A DNA stretch of 64,000 nt from Streptomyces sp. NRRL B-1140 (GTDB lineage: Bacteria; Actinomycetota; Actinomycetes; Streptomycetales; Streptomycetaceae). The stretch is taken from positions 62,001-126,000 of the forward strand of contig NZ_LGEA01000101.1 in the NCBI RefSeq assembly GCF_001280065.1, read 5' to 3'. The position numbers were made by a program, and so were the translations under genes. Below, one piece after another: positions 1 through 7,552 of this stretch (position 1 is the stretch's first letter; every line of letters starts with the position of its first letter). The notes beneath the pieces were generated by a model. It was not told the DNA's origin and did no database searches. It saw only the letters and a list, made by a program, of their open reading frames with translations.

Positions 1-618
1 GTCGGGATCATCGGCCCGAACGGCGCCGGCAAGACCACCCTGTTCAAGATGATCCAGGGCATCGAGCAGCCGGACTCCGGCGCCATCAAGGTCGGCGACA
101 CCGTCAAGATCTCCTACGTCGACCAGAGCCGCGAGAACATCGACCCGAAGAAGTCGCTGTGGGCCGTGGTCAGCGATGAGCTCGACTACATCAACGTCGG
201 CCAGGTCGAGATGCCGTCCCGCGCCTACGTGTCCGCCTTCGGCTTCAAGGGTCCGGACCAGCAGAAGCCGGCCGGCGTGCTCTCCGGCGGTGAGCGCAAC
301 CGCCTGAACCTCGCGCTCACCCTCAAGCAGGGCGGCAACCTGCTGCTCCTCGACGAGCCGACCAACGACCTCGACGTCGAGACCCTCTCCAGCCTGGAGA
401 ACGCGCTGCTGGAGTTCCCGGGTGCGGCCGTGGTCGTCTCCCACGACCGGTGGTTCCTGGACCGGGTGGCCACGCACATCCTCGCCTACGAGGGCGAGTC
501 CAAGTGGTTCTGGTTCGAGGGCAACTTCGAGTCGTACGAGAAGAACAAGATCGAGCGGCTCGGTCCGGACGCCGCCCGTCCGCACCGCGCCACCTACAAG
601 AAGCTGACCCGGGGCTGA
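1..618 (+). CDS. ettA: ABC-F ATPase, EttA type (3' part only)
   Basis: Only the last 205 residues are in the window; the 5' end lies upstream. Visible are the Walker A of the second nucleotide-binding domain (GPNGAGKTT, codons 6-14), the signature LSGGERNR, the Walker B LLLLDEPTNDLD and the switch histidine in VVSHDRWFLDR. The C-terminal stretch with EGESKWFWFEGNFESYEKNK is typical of EttA. Family members are soluble, bind the ribosomal E site and gate translation elongation according to ATP/ADP ratio; that role is family knowledge, not shown here. The thioesterase gene starts 6 bp after the stop, so the three plus-strand genes are probably cotranscribed. Confidence in ABC-F is very high; EttA over other ABC-F members is likely. 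Confidence 0.93.
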   Translation, partial: VGIIGPNGAGKTTLFKMIQGIEQPDSGAIKVGDTVKISYVDQSRENIDPKKSLWAVVSDELDYINVGQVEMPSRAYVSAFGFKGPDQQKPAGVLSGGERNRLNLALTLKQGGNLLLLDEPTNDLDVETLSSLENALLEFPGAAVVVSHDRWFLDRVATHILAYEGESKWFWFEGNFESYEKNKIERLGPDAARPHRATYKKLTRG

Positions 619-624
619 TCGATC

Positions 625-1038
625 TTGCGGCACATCTACCGCTGCCCGCTGCGCTGGGCGGACATGGACGCGTACGGCCACGTCAACAACGTGGTGTTCC
701 TCCGCTACCTGGAGGAAGCCCGTATCGACTTCCTGTTCCGCCCGGAGAAGGACTTCAAGCAGGGGTCCGTGGTGGCACGCCATGAGATCGACTACAAGCG
801 GCAGCTCGTGCACCGGCACCACCCGGTGGACATCGAGCTGTGGGTCACCGAGATAAAGGCCGCGTCCTTCACCCTCACCTACGAGGTGAAGGACGACGAC
901 CAAGTCTACGTGCGGGCCTCGACGGTGATCGTGCCGTTCGACTTCGAGGCGCAGCGCCCGCGCCGGATCACCGCGGAGGAGCGGGAGTTCCTGCGCGAGT
1001 ACATGGATGACGCCGAGGAGGAGGCCGTCGCCGCATGA
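625..1038 (+). CDS. Acyl-CoA thioesterase, 4-hydroxybenzoyl-CoA (hotdog) family
   Basis: A 137-residue single hotdog-fold protein, the usual length for the YbgC/4HBT family. The N-terminal segment RWADMDAYGHVNNVVFLRYLEEAR contains the conserved catalytic Asp (D14) and the GHVNN turn that starts the hotdog helix. It should hydrolyse an acyl-CoA thioester in the cytoplasm; the substrate cannot be told. The start is a TTG six bases after the ettA stop; no other start gives the complete N-terminal strand. It overlaps the next gene by 4 bp (ATGA), implying translational coupling. Confidence 0.88.
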   Translation: MRHIYRCPLRWADMDAYGHVNNVVFLRYLEEARIDFLFRPEKDFKQGSVVARHEIDYKRQLVHRHHPVDIELWVTEIKAASFTLTYEVKDDDQVYVRASTVIVPFDFEAQRPRRITAEEREFLREYMDDAEEEAVAA

Positions 1039-1703
1039 CGGTGCTCCACCTCGCCGACGAGGGGGAGGCGGCGGATCTCGCCGCCTTCCTCTCCCGGCTG
1101 CTTCACTACGACCGTGGGGCCGCCGTGCGTCTGCAGGCCGCCGGAACCGCACTGGCCGTCTTCGGCCGGCCGCCGTCCTTCGAGGTGCTCGCCGTGCGGG
1201 CGGTGCGGCTGGCGAAGCCGTACGAGAAGGGTCTCGACGTCACGCTGGACGTGACCGTGTCCGCCGGTGAGTTCCTGGAGTCGGTGGACGAGAAGGCCGG
1301 CACGGCCGTCGTGCCGGGAGCCGTGACCGGGCCGCCGTGGGCGGGTGTGCTGCCGCCCCGGGGCGACTGGCGGGCCGAGCCGGGGCTGCCGGCTCCCAAG
1401 GCGCTGCGCGAGCTCGTGGGCTCGGTGGTCGCCGAGTTCCGCTCGCGTACGCAGGCGTTGCCCCCCGAGGGGCGGACGCGGGCCGAGCTGGACCGGATCG
1501 GCCGGGACGTCTGGTCCCGTACGGTCGGGGACACCCCGCTCCCGGTCCGGGCCGTGCACGCGGCACAGTCCCTCGGTTTCCTGCGGCCCGGTGTGCCGCC
1601 GGCGCTGTTCTCGTCGGGCGCGTGGCTGCGGCTGCGCACGCCGTACGGGTCCGTCGCCGTACGACGTGCCGGGCTCGGGGCGCTGGACGTCAGCGTCCGC
1701 TGA
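1035..1703 (+). CDS. Conserved hypothetical protein, 222 aa
   Basis: I do not recognise a named domain. The protein is soluble, with no signal peptide or membrane segment, and is rich in Ala, Arg and Val. The ATG overlaps the stop of the thioesterase gene (ATGA), so it is the third gene of the ettA-thioesterase unit. Codon use matches its neighbours (strong G/C at third positions), so it is real. It ends 39 bp before the convergent globin gene. Confidence 0.7.
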   Translation: MTVLHLADEGEAADLAAFLSRLLHYDRGAAVRLQAAGTALAVFGRPPSFEVLAVRAVRLAKPYEKGLDVTLDVTVSAGEFLESVDEKAGTAVVPGAVTGPPWAGVLPPRGDWRAEPGLPAPKALRELVGSVVAEFRSRTQALPPEGRTRAELDRIGRDVWSRTVGDTPLPVRAVHAAQSLGFLRPGVPPALFSSGAWLRLRTPYGSVAVRRAGLGALDVSVR

Positions 1704-1712
1704 GCAGCCCCC

Positions 1713-1736
1713 CGGGGCGTTACCGGCAGGGCCCCG
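1713..1736. terminator. Possible hairpin between convergent genes
   Basis: Arms CGGGGC (1713-1718) and GCCCCG (1731-1736) could form a 6-bp stem between the convergent 222-aa protein gene and the globin gene. There is no T run. Short stem, low confidence. Confidence 0.3.
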
Positions 1737-1742
1737 CAGGCG

Positions 1743-2156
1743 TCAGCCCGCGGTGTTGACCATCGAGGCCGCCGCGTACGTCAGGTAGTTCCACAACGTG
1801 TGCTCGTGCTCCTCGGACAGGCCGAGTTCCTCGACGGCGACCCGCATGTGCTTCAGCCACGCGTCGTGCGCCGCCCGGTCGACGGCGAAGGGAGCGTGCC
1901 GCATCCGCAGCCGGGGATGGCCGCGGTTCTCGCTGTACGTCGTGGGGCCGCCCCAGTACTGGATGAGGAACAGCACGAGGCGCTCCTCGGCCGGGCCCAG
2001 GTCCTCCTCGGGGTACATCGGCCGCAGCAGCGGGTCCTCGGCGACACCCTCGTAGAAACGGTGGACGAGCCGACGGAAGGTCTCCTCCCCGCCGACCTGC
2101 TCGTAGAAGGTCTGCTCCTGAAGCGTGCCGCGCCGAATCTCATTCACGCGATCCAT
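1743..2156 (-). CDS. glbO: Group II truncated haemoglobin (trHbO type)
   Basis: 137 residues, the standard size of group II truncated globins. FYEQVGGEETFRRLVHRFYE contains the first helices with a Tyr at the B10-like position. RMRHAPFAV carries the proximal haem-ligating His (F8), and HDAW has the Trp expected at G8, which marks the O group. Such proteins bind O2/NO in the cytoplasm and are linked to redox or nitrosative stress handling. I chose the ATG at 2156 because the open frame upstream has no globin similarity; MDRVNEIRRG is a typical N terminus. The gene is monocistronic, divergent from the methyltransferase 78 bp away. Confidence 0.9.
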   Translation of the reverse strand: MDRVNEIRRGTLQEQTFYEQVGGEETFRRLVHRFYEGVAEDPLLRPMYPEEDLGPAEERLVLFLIQYWGGPTTYSENRGHPRLRMRHAPFAVDRAAHDAWLKHMRVAVEELGLSEEHEHTLWNYLTYAAASMVNTAG

Positions 2157-2234
2157 GGTCTCAGACGCCCCGGCATAGGACTCAAGACCTAGGACCCGCC
2201 CTTCCTGCCAGGACCCTGCCCCTACTGTGGAGAC

Positions 2235-3212
2235 ATGGGCGCACCCGGCAGGGACACCGACTCTCGCGCCGCCGTCGCGCGGGCGGCGCTGGTGCGGCGC
2301 ATCGAGGCGAGTGGGGCCTGGGCCGCCGACCCACGCTGGCGGGAGGCCTTCGCGGCGGTCCCGCGGCACCTCTTCGTGCCGTACTACTACGTCGGTGTCG
2401 CCGGCGGCTACGAACGCCGCTGGGGCGAGAGCGCCGACCCCGGGGCGCGGGAGCGGTGGCTGCGCGGCGCCTACGAGGACACCCCGCTGGCCACCCGGCT
2501 GCGCGACGGCGAACTGCTGTCCTCCAGCAGCCAGCCGTCCCTGATGGCCGACATGCTGACCGCGCTGCGCGTCGAGGACGGTCACACGGTCCTGGAGATC
2601 GGCGCCGGCACCGGCTACAACGCCGCGCTGCTGGCCCACCGGCTGGGCGACGACAAGGTCACGACCGTCGACCTCGACCCGGAGATCACCGAGTCGGCCC
2701 GCCGGCACCTGGACGCGGCCGGATACCACCCGGCGGTCGTCACCGGCGACGGCGCGCGGGGCGTGCCCGAGCGGGCGCCGTTCGACCGGATCATCGCCAC
2801 CTGCGCCCTGGGCGGCGTCCCGCGCGCCTGGGTGACGCAGAGCCGCCCCGGCGGCCGGATCCTCATGCCGCTCGCCACCGGCCTGATCCTGCTCACGGTG
2901 ACCGGAGCGGGGCGCGCCGAGGGACGCTTCCTGCACACGCCCGCCTACTTCGTGCCGCTGCGCGGCGCCGGCCGGCCCGGGGGCGAGCCGGTCCAGTTGG
3001 GCGGGGTGCCGCACCGGGCCCGCGAGGACGACCTGTTCCGGTTCCTGCTGGCCCTCACCCGGGGCAGCCTGGACCCGCAGGAGGCGCACGCACTGTGGGA
3101 GCAGGAGGGCAGGCCACAGCGCGAGCGCTACGGCATCACCGTCGGCGAGGAGACGGAGTGGGCCTGGCTGGACGACCCGGAGGGGCCGTACGCCTGGCCC
3201 CTCCCGTCGTGA
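2235..3212 (+). CDS. PCMT-like SAM-dependent methyltransferase
   Basis: 325 residues. PRHLFVP near residue 45 and the SAM-binding motif VLEIGAGTGYNAALL (about 119-133), followed by VTTVDLDPEI and GDGARGVPERAPFDRII, are the arrangement of the protein-L-isoaspartate O-methyltransferase family. The family repairs isoaspartyl residues, but many actinobacterial paralogues act on other peptides or are uncharacterised. The C-terminal 100 residues (from about 225) are not part of the catalytic core. The ATG at 2235 follows a short divergent spacer shared with the globin gene. No RiPP precursor gene lies beside it, so a peptide-maturation role is not supported. Confidence 0.82.
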   Translation: MGAPGRDTDSRAAVARAALVRRIEASGAWAADPRWREAFAAVPRHLFVPYYYVGVAGGYERRWGESADPGARERWLRGAYEDTPLATRLRDGELLSSSSQPSLMADMLTALRVEDGHTVLEIGAGTGYNAALLAHRLGDDKVTTVDLDPEITESARRHLDAAGYHPAVVTGDGARGVPERAPFDRIIATCALGGVPRAWVTQSRPGGRILMPLATGLILLTVTGAGRAEGRFLHTPAYFVPLRGAGRPGGEPVQLGGVPHRAREDDLFRFLLALTRGSLDPQEAHALWEQEGRPQRERYGITVGEETEWAWLDDPEGPYAWPLPS

Positions 3213-3238
3213 ACGATCTCAGTGACTCCCCAGCGGCC

Positions 3239-4654
3239 TCAGCCGCGGCGGATCGTGATCGTCGTCCAGGCGCCCACGTGCACCCGGTCGCCGTCCTGCA
3301 GGGGAACGGGGACGAAGGGCTGGATCGGTTCGTCCGAGCCGTTGACCGTCGTGCCGTTCGTCGAGTTCTGGTCGACGACCGCCCAGCTGCCGTCCGGCTG
3401 CTGGACCAGCACCGCGTGCTGGTGCGAGACGCCCGGGTCCTCCGGCGGCGTCGACAGGTCGATGTCGGGGGTGTCACCGGTGGAGTGCCGGCGGCGGCCG
3501 ATCGTGAGCTGGTTGCCGGTGAGCGTGCGCTGCTGCTCGGGCGAGTACGCGGGCAGGTTCAGGCCCGCGGCCTCGGGGCCGGAGCGCTGCATCATCGCCA
3601 TGAAGTAGTCGCGGTCCGGGCCGATGGTCGCGGTCCACGTCGAGGGTCCCTGCGGCGCCTGGGGCTGCTGCGGGAAACCGCCGGGGCCGGGAGGTGCCTG
3701 GGTCGCGCCGGGCTGCGGGTAGCCGTAGCCGCCCTGACCGGGGCCGCCGGGGCCGCCCTGGCCGCCCGGGCCGGACGTCGGCGGGGAGATCACCCAGTCG
3801 TCGTCACCGCCGCCGAAGGACGGACCGCCCTGCTGCGGGGGACGCTGGGTCTCCTGCGGGAATCCGGGCGGGGCCGGCGGAGCGGATTGGTGGAACGCCT
3901 GCGGAGCACCGCCGGGTCCGCCGGGTCCGCCGGGTCCGGGCGGGGGCGGGACCGGCCGCGAGGGGTCGGCACCGAAGCCACCGGGCCCGCCGGGACCACC
4001 CGGGCCACCGGGACCACCCGGGCCGGGAGGGCCGCCGAAGCCGCCGGGGCCACCCGGGCCACCGGGACCGGGCGAGGTCGGGGCACCGCCGGGCTGCGGG
4101 TAGCCGTAGCCACCGCCCTGAGGGCGGCCGGGGCCACCCGGGCCGGGCCCACCGGGGCCGGGGCGGCCGGACGGGTCGCCGCCGAACGGCGGGATCGGCT
4201 CGGCCGGGCGGTTGATCTGCGACGGGCGGGAGCCCTGGTAGTCGAAGGAGTCACCGCCGTACGACGGGCCGGGGGGCGGGCCGCCCTGCCGGCCCGGCGG
4301 CTGGAAACGCCCGCCCGGGCCCGGCGGCGGGGCGGCGGGGGTGTACGACGTCGCCGTGTTCGTCAGGAAGTTCCACCGGCACTCCTCGCAGAACGGCGCG
4401 CCGCCCTCACGGGGCGTGCGGCACTGCGGGCAGAGCTCCGGCTCGGCGTTCGGTACGGCGGACAGGTGCGGCGGGCGTCCGCCGGGCCGGCCGCCGGGGC
4501 CCTGCGGGCCACCCTGGCCTGCGGGGGGCGGGAAGCCGTAGCCACCGGGCGGCGGCGGGGGAGGAGGCGGAGGCACGGCACCCGCCATGCGGTGACCGCA
4601 GACCTCGCACCAGTCGTCGGAACCCGACTGGTGTCCGTTCGGGCAGGTCGGCAT
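3239..4654 (-). CDS. FHA-domain protein with two zinc ribbons and a Pro/Gly linker
   Basis: 471 residues. An N-terminal zinc ribbon (C4, C16, C19), a second ribbon (C75, C78, C89, C92), a very long Pro/Gly/Gln-rich linker (about 97-330) and a C-terminal FHA domain (about 375-471) with GRRR, SHQH and STNGTTVNG, the phosphothreonine-binding signature. It is the last gene of the cluster that encodes the PknG-like kinase and the PP2C phosphatase, so it is the obvious candidate phospho-reader or effector, comparable in role to GarA/OdhI of other actinobacteria. Unlike those, no N-terminal phosphorylatable ETTS-like motif is visible. A GAAGGAGGG-type site precedes the ATG 32 bp after the VWA gene. 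Confidence 0.9.
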   Translation of the reverse strand: MPTCPNGHQSGSDDWCEVCGHRMAGAVPPPPPPPPPGGYGFPPPAGQGGPQGPGGRPGGRPPHLSAVPNAEPELCPQCRTPREGGAPFCEECRWNFLTNTATSYTPAAPPPGPGGRFQPPGRQGGPPPGPSYGGDSFDYQGSRPSQINRPAEPIPPFGGDPSGRPGPGGPGPGGPGRPQGGGYGYPQPGGAPTSPGPGGPGGPGGFGGPPGPGGPGGPGGPGGPGGFGADPSRPVPPPPGPGGPGGPGGAPQAFHQSAPPAPPGFPQETQRPPQQGGPSFGGGDDDWVISPPTSGPGGQGGPGGPGQGGYGYPQPGATQAPPGPGGFPQQPQAPQGPSTWTATIGPDRDYFMAMMQRSGPEAAGLNLPAYSPEQQRTLTGNQLTIGRRRHSTGDTPDIDLSTPPEDPGVSHQHAVLVQQPDGSWAVVDQNSTNGTTVNGSDEPIQPFVPVPLQDGDRVHVGAWTTITIRRG

Positions 4655-4686
4655 GTCGGCGCGTCCCTCCTTCGATCTCTTCTAGG

Positions 4687-6033
4687 TCACTTCTTGACGC
4701 GAACGGTCTTGGTGGAACGGGTTTCGAGCGTCATCTCGTCAGCCTCCGCGACCTTCGCCTTCAGTCGCACAGTACCGGTCGCGGCATCGACCACGTCCAC
4801 CACCTTCGCAAGCAGTTTCGCAGTATCGGCGTTCCCGGAGGCACTCGCGAGCTGAACGGCCCTGCCCAGTTTGGCCGTCGCGCCATCCATATCTCCGGAC
4901 TTGCGAAGATCCAGCCCCTGTTGGATGACTTGCGCCAGTTCGGCCTGCCCGGTGTAGTGGGCGACCTGAGGGTTGATCGACGTCGAGGCGACCATGTCGT
5001 CCGTCCACACGGCCCGTACGAGACCCTGCGCGCCGAGGTTCTGGACGCTGCCGTCGGGCTGCGGAACCACCAGTGAGATCCGGCCCGCCAGCATCTCCTG
5101 CCCGATGTTCGCGACCGGGACCTCGACGCAGACGTGGTAGTCACGCGACTCGTCCCCCCAGGAACCGAGGGGGTAGTCGCCCGCGCGCGGACCCGCGTCG
5201 GTGCGCCGGCCGGTCAGGTCCTCGACCGTCGGCGCGACCTGCTTGACGAACTTCACGCTCGTGTTGACGGGGGTCCACAGCCGCAGGGAGACGTCCGCGA
5301 CCTCCTTGCCCATCGCGGTCTCCATCATCCGCGTGAAGTCCGCGGCGAGACCGGCCGGGTCGGCGACGATGTCGGCGGTGCCGAGCAGGGCGGAGGCGAT
5401 CCCTGTGACTTCTTTCACTTCCCAGTCGGTGCCCACACCCCGCGCATCACAGGTGAAGCGTCCGGCGCACGCGTCGAGCGCGGCCTTCAGGTCCTGGGGC
5501 GACTCGTGCTCGTTGCGGCCGTCGGTGAGCAGGATGCCGTGCCGGATCGCGACGTCCGCGGAGGACAGCAGGCGGTCGGCCAGTTTCAGCCAGGTGCCGA
5601 TGGCCGTGCCACCGCCCGCGCTCAGCGAACGCAGCGCCTGTTTGGCCTGCTCGCGAGTGGTGGCGTCGGCGACCGCGACGCGTCCGCCGCCCGGGTAGAC
5701 CTCCTTCGCCACGTGCGTCCCGCCGATCACCGCGAAGTGCACGCCGTCGCGCAGGGTGTCGATCGCGGCGGCCGTGGCGTCGCGGGCGTTGCGCATCTTG
5801 GTCGGCGGGTAGTCCATCGAGCCCGAGCAGTCGACCATGACCGCCACGGCCGCGGACGGGCCCTGGCCGGGCGAGTAGAGGTGGGGCGCCGCGACCGCGC
5901 TGCCGATCGTGCCGCCGCCGGTCGCCGTCACCGTGACGATGGCGTTGACCTCGCCGGCGCCCTCCGGCAGGTACTCGTTCTGGTAGACGTCCACCGAGAA
6001 CTGGGGCACGTTCGATTTCGAGAAGTTGGCCAT
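4687..6033 (-). CDS. VWA-domain protein
   Basis: 448 residues. A von Willebrand A domain (about 70-250) has a complete MIDAS: DCSGS, the Thr in GGGTAIGTWL and the Asp in LLTDGRNE. An N-terminal beta-rich segment precedes it and a helical C-terminal part (from about 370, VQLASASGNADTAKLL) follows. No signal peptide is present, so it is cytoplasmic. VWA proteins beside PP2C phosphatases and kinases recall the TerY-type VWA/PP2C/kinase triads known from comparative genomics. A probable scaffold of the neighbouring phospho-signalling proteins; that is inference. A terminator-like hairpin separates it from the PP2C gene, so it may also have its own promoter. Confidence 0.88.
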   Translation of the reverse strand: MANFSKSNVPQFSVDVYQNEYLPEGAGEVNAIVTVTATGGGTIGSAVAAPHLYSPGQGPSAAVAVMVDCSGSMDYPPTKMRNARDATAAAIDTLRDGVHFAVIGGTHVAKEVYPGGGRVAVADATTREQAKQALRSLSAGGGTAIGTWLKLADRLLSSADVAIRHGILLTDGRNEHESPQDLKAALDACAGRFTCDARGVGTDWEVKEVTGIASALLGTADIVADPAGLAADFTRMMETAMGKEVADVSLRLWTPVNTSVKFVKQVAPTVEDLTGRRTDAGPRAGDYPLGSWGDESRDYHVCVEVPVANIGQEMLAGRISLVVPQPDGSVQNLGAQGLVRAVWTDDMVASTSINPQVAHYTGQAELAQVIQQGLDLRKSGDMDGATAKLGRAVQLASASGNADTAKLLAKVVDVVDAATGTVRLKAKVAEADEMTLETRSTKTVRVKK

Positions 6034-6085
6034 GCCTGCTTCGCTCCCCCTCCAAAGCCCCCGCCGCGGCGGGGTGATGACGGTA

Positions 6086-6111
6086 GGCGGACCGGTCCCC
6101 TCCGGTCCGCC
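6086..6111 (-). terminator. Hairpin after the PP2C gene
   Basis: GGCGGACCGG and CCGGTCCGCC form a perfect 10-bp stem with a 6-nt loop, 22 bp after the PP2C stop. A second self-complementary block (CCCCGCCGCGGCGGGG, 6059-6074) lies between it and the VWA start. The pair could attenuate transcription, setting VWA and FHA levels apart from the kinase and phosphatase. Confidence 0.55.
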
Positions 6112-6133
6112 GAGGCGTCCGGCGTACGTGGCC

Positions 6134-7549
6134 TCAGGCCGATCCTGCCCCCTGGGGCACGGCCGGGAACGGCACGAGCGCCACTGTTACGTTGTCGTGG
6201 CCCCCGCCGTCGAGGGCGTGGCCGAGCAGCACCCGGGCACTGTGCAGCGGATGGGTGGCGGCGTCGAGCGGGACGACCCGGGCCATCTCCTCGGCCGCCT
6301 CCGCGTAGTTCCACAGGCCGTCCGTGCAGACGACCACCACGCCGGGCCGGTCCGGCTTGAACGCGGCGGTGTGCGGTTCCAGTTCGTAGGCGTCCGCGCC
6401 GAGCCAGCCGGTGATCGCGTGGGCGCGGTCGTCGGCGTAGGCCTCGGCCTCGTTCATCAGGCCCGCGGCGACCATCTGGGCGGCCCAGGAGTCGTCCTCG
6501 GTGAGCCGGGCGGGGGGAGCGCCGCGGTCGACCGGGACCCAGTAGGCGCGGCTGTCGCCGACCCAGCCGACGATCAGCAGGCCGGACGTCACCACGGCGC
6601 CGACGATCGTGCAGGCGGGGGCGTTCTGGTGCGGGGCCTGCTCCAGCGCCGTGGCGGGCTCCGCGGCCAGCGAGTTGACGGCGCGCGAGGCGGCGAGGAT
6701 CGCGTCGTGCATCGCCTGCTGCGGGTGGGTGCCGCGCGGCAGGGCCGCCAGCAGCGTCTCGCTCGCCGCCTTGCACGCCGCCGCGGAGGCGTCGTCGGGG
6801 CGGGTCGCCGAGGAGACGCCGTCGCAGACGATCGCGACGGAGGCGGGGGAGCCGTCGGGCAGCGCGGTGGTGCCGATGGCGAACGCGTCCTCGTTGCGGT
6901 GGTGGCGCAGGCCGCGGTCGCTGACCGCGGCCACCGGGCCGGACTCCTGCTCCATGTGGTCCCGTTCGCGCGGCTGGGCGTGGCCGCAGTTCTCGCAGTA
7001 GCCGTCGTCGTCCACGCGGCCGGCCCGGCAGGCGACGCAGACCTTGCCGCCGGTGCCCGCGGCCTGGGCCGCCGGCTCAGCGGACGCCCGTGGGTCCGGC
7101 GCCTGGAGGAGGTACTCGTCGGGCTGTGTCTGGTAGATCTCGGGTGACGCGGCGGGCCCGTCGGCCTGCTGCGGCCGGTCGAACCGCACGCCCCCGCCCG
7201 CGGCCGGCGGGGCGCTCGGCGGCGGGGGTGTCTCCGGCGGCAGGGCGGAGCCGCCCGAGTCCGTGCCGGGGAGGTCCGCCGGCAGGTGCACCGCGTCCGG
7301 GGCGCCCGCGCCGTCCGGGCCGGGCGCGGGCCACGCCGAGCCGGCGGGGGGCGCCGACGGCGGCTCGGGGTACGCACCGGCCGGGGTGCCCTGGGCGGGC
7401 ACCGCGCCGTTCATGGCGATGGTCGGGTTGTCCTGCGGCCGCTCCGGCACGGCGGACAGGTCGTATCCGCACGCACCGCAGAAACGGTCACCCGACTCGA
7501 GGGGTTCCTCGCAACTCGGGCAGGCGGACAACTGGGGCATCTGCGACAT
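6134..7549 (-). CDS. PP2C-family Ser/Thr phosphatase with zinc ribbons
   Basis: 471 residues. An N-terminal zinc ribbon (C10, C13, C24, C27) is followed by a Pro/Ala-rich linker, a second ribbon (CVACRAG...CENCGH) and a C-terminal PP2C domain. Catalytic motifs are complete: RHHRNEDAF, AIVCDGVSSA, GWVGDSRAYW, CTDGLWNY and GGHDNVTVAL, which supply the metal-binding aspartates. It should dephosphorylate substrates of the adjacent PknG-like kinase. A TTG (7552) directly precedes the ATG at 7549; the ATG lies 3 bp after the kinase stop and is preferred. The dedicated phosphatase next to PknG is a difference from mycobacteria, where pknG lacks one nearby. Confidence 0.92.
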   Translation of the reverse strand: MSQMPQLSACPSCEEPLESGDRFCGACGYDLSAVPERPQDNPTIAMNGAVPAQGTPAGAYPEPPSAPPAGSAWPAPGPDGAGAPDAVHLPADLPGTDSGGSALPPETPPPPSAPPAAGGGVRFDRPQQADGPAASPEIYQTQPDEYLLQAPDPRASAEPAAQAAGTGGKVCVACRAGRVDDDGYCENCGHAQPRERDHMEQESGPVAAVSDRGLRHHRNEDAFAIGTTALPDGSPASVAIVCDGVSSATRPDDASAAACKAASETLLAALPRGTHPQQAMHDAILAASRAVNSLAAEPATALEQAPHQNAPACTIVGAVVTSGLLIVGWVGDSRAYWVPVDRGAPPARLTEDDSWAAQMVAAGLMNEAEAYADDRAHAITGWLGADAYELEPHTAAFKPDRPGVVVVCTDGLWNYAEAAEEMARVVPLDAATHPLHSARVLLGHALDGGGHDNVTVALVPFPAVPQGAGSA

Positions 7550-7552
7550 CAA

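Noticed and set aside
2235..3212. Methyltransferase as part of a RiPP cluster
   Set aside because: No precursor peptide, cyclase or protease gene nearby; neighbours are a globin and a signalling cluster.
3700..4330. Tandem GC-rich repeats resembling a repeat array
   Set aside because: Low-complexity Pro/Gly codons of the FHA protein linker; no spacers, so not a CRISPR array.
2456..4855. 799-codon plus-strand frame across the methyltransferase and FHA genes
   Set aside because: Arg/Ala/Gly-rich shadow overlapping two well-supported genes.
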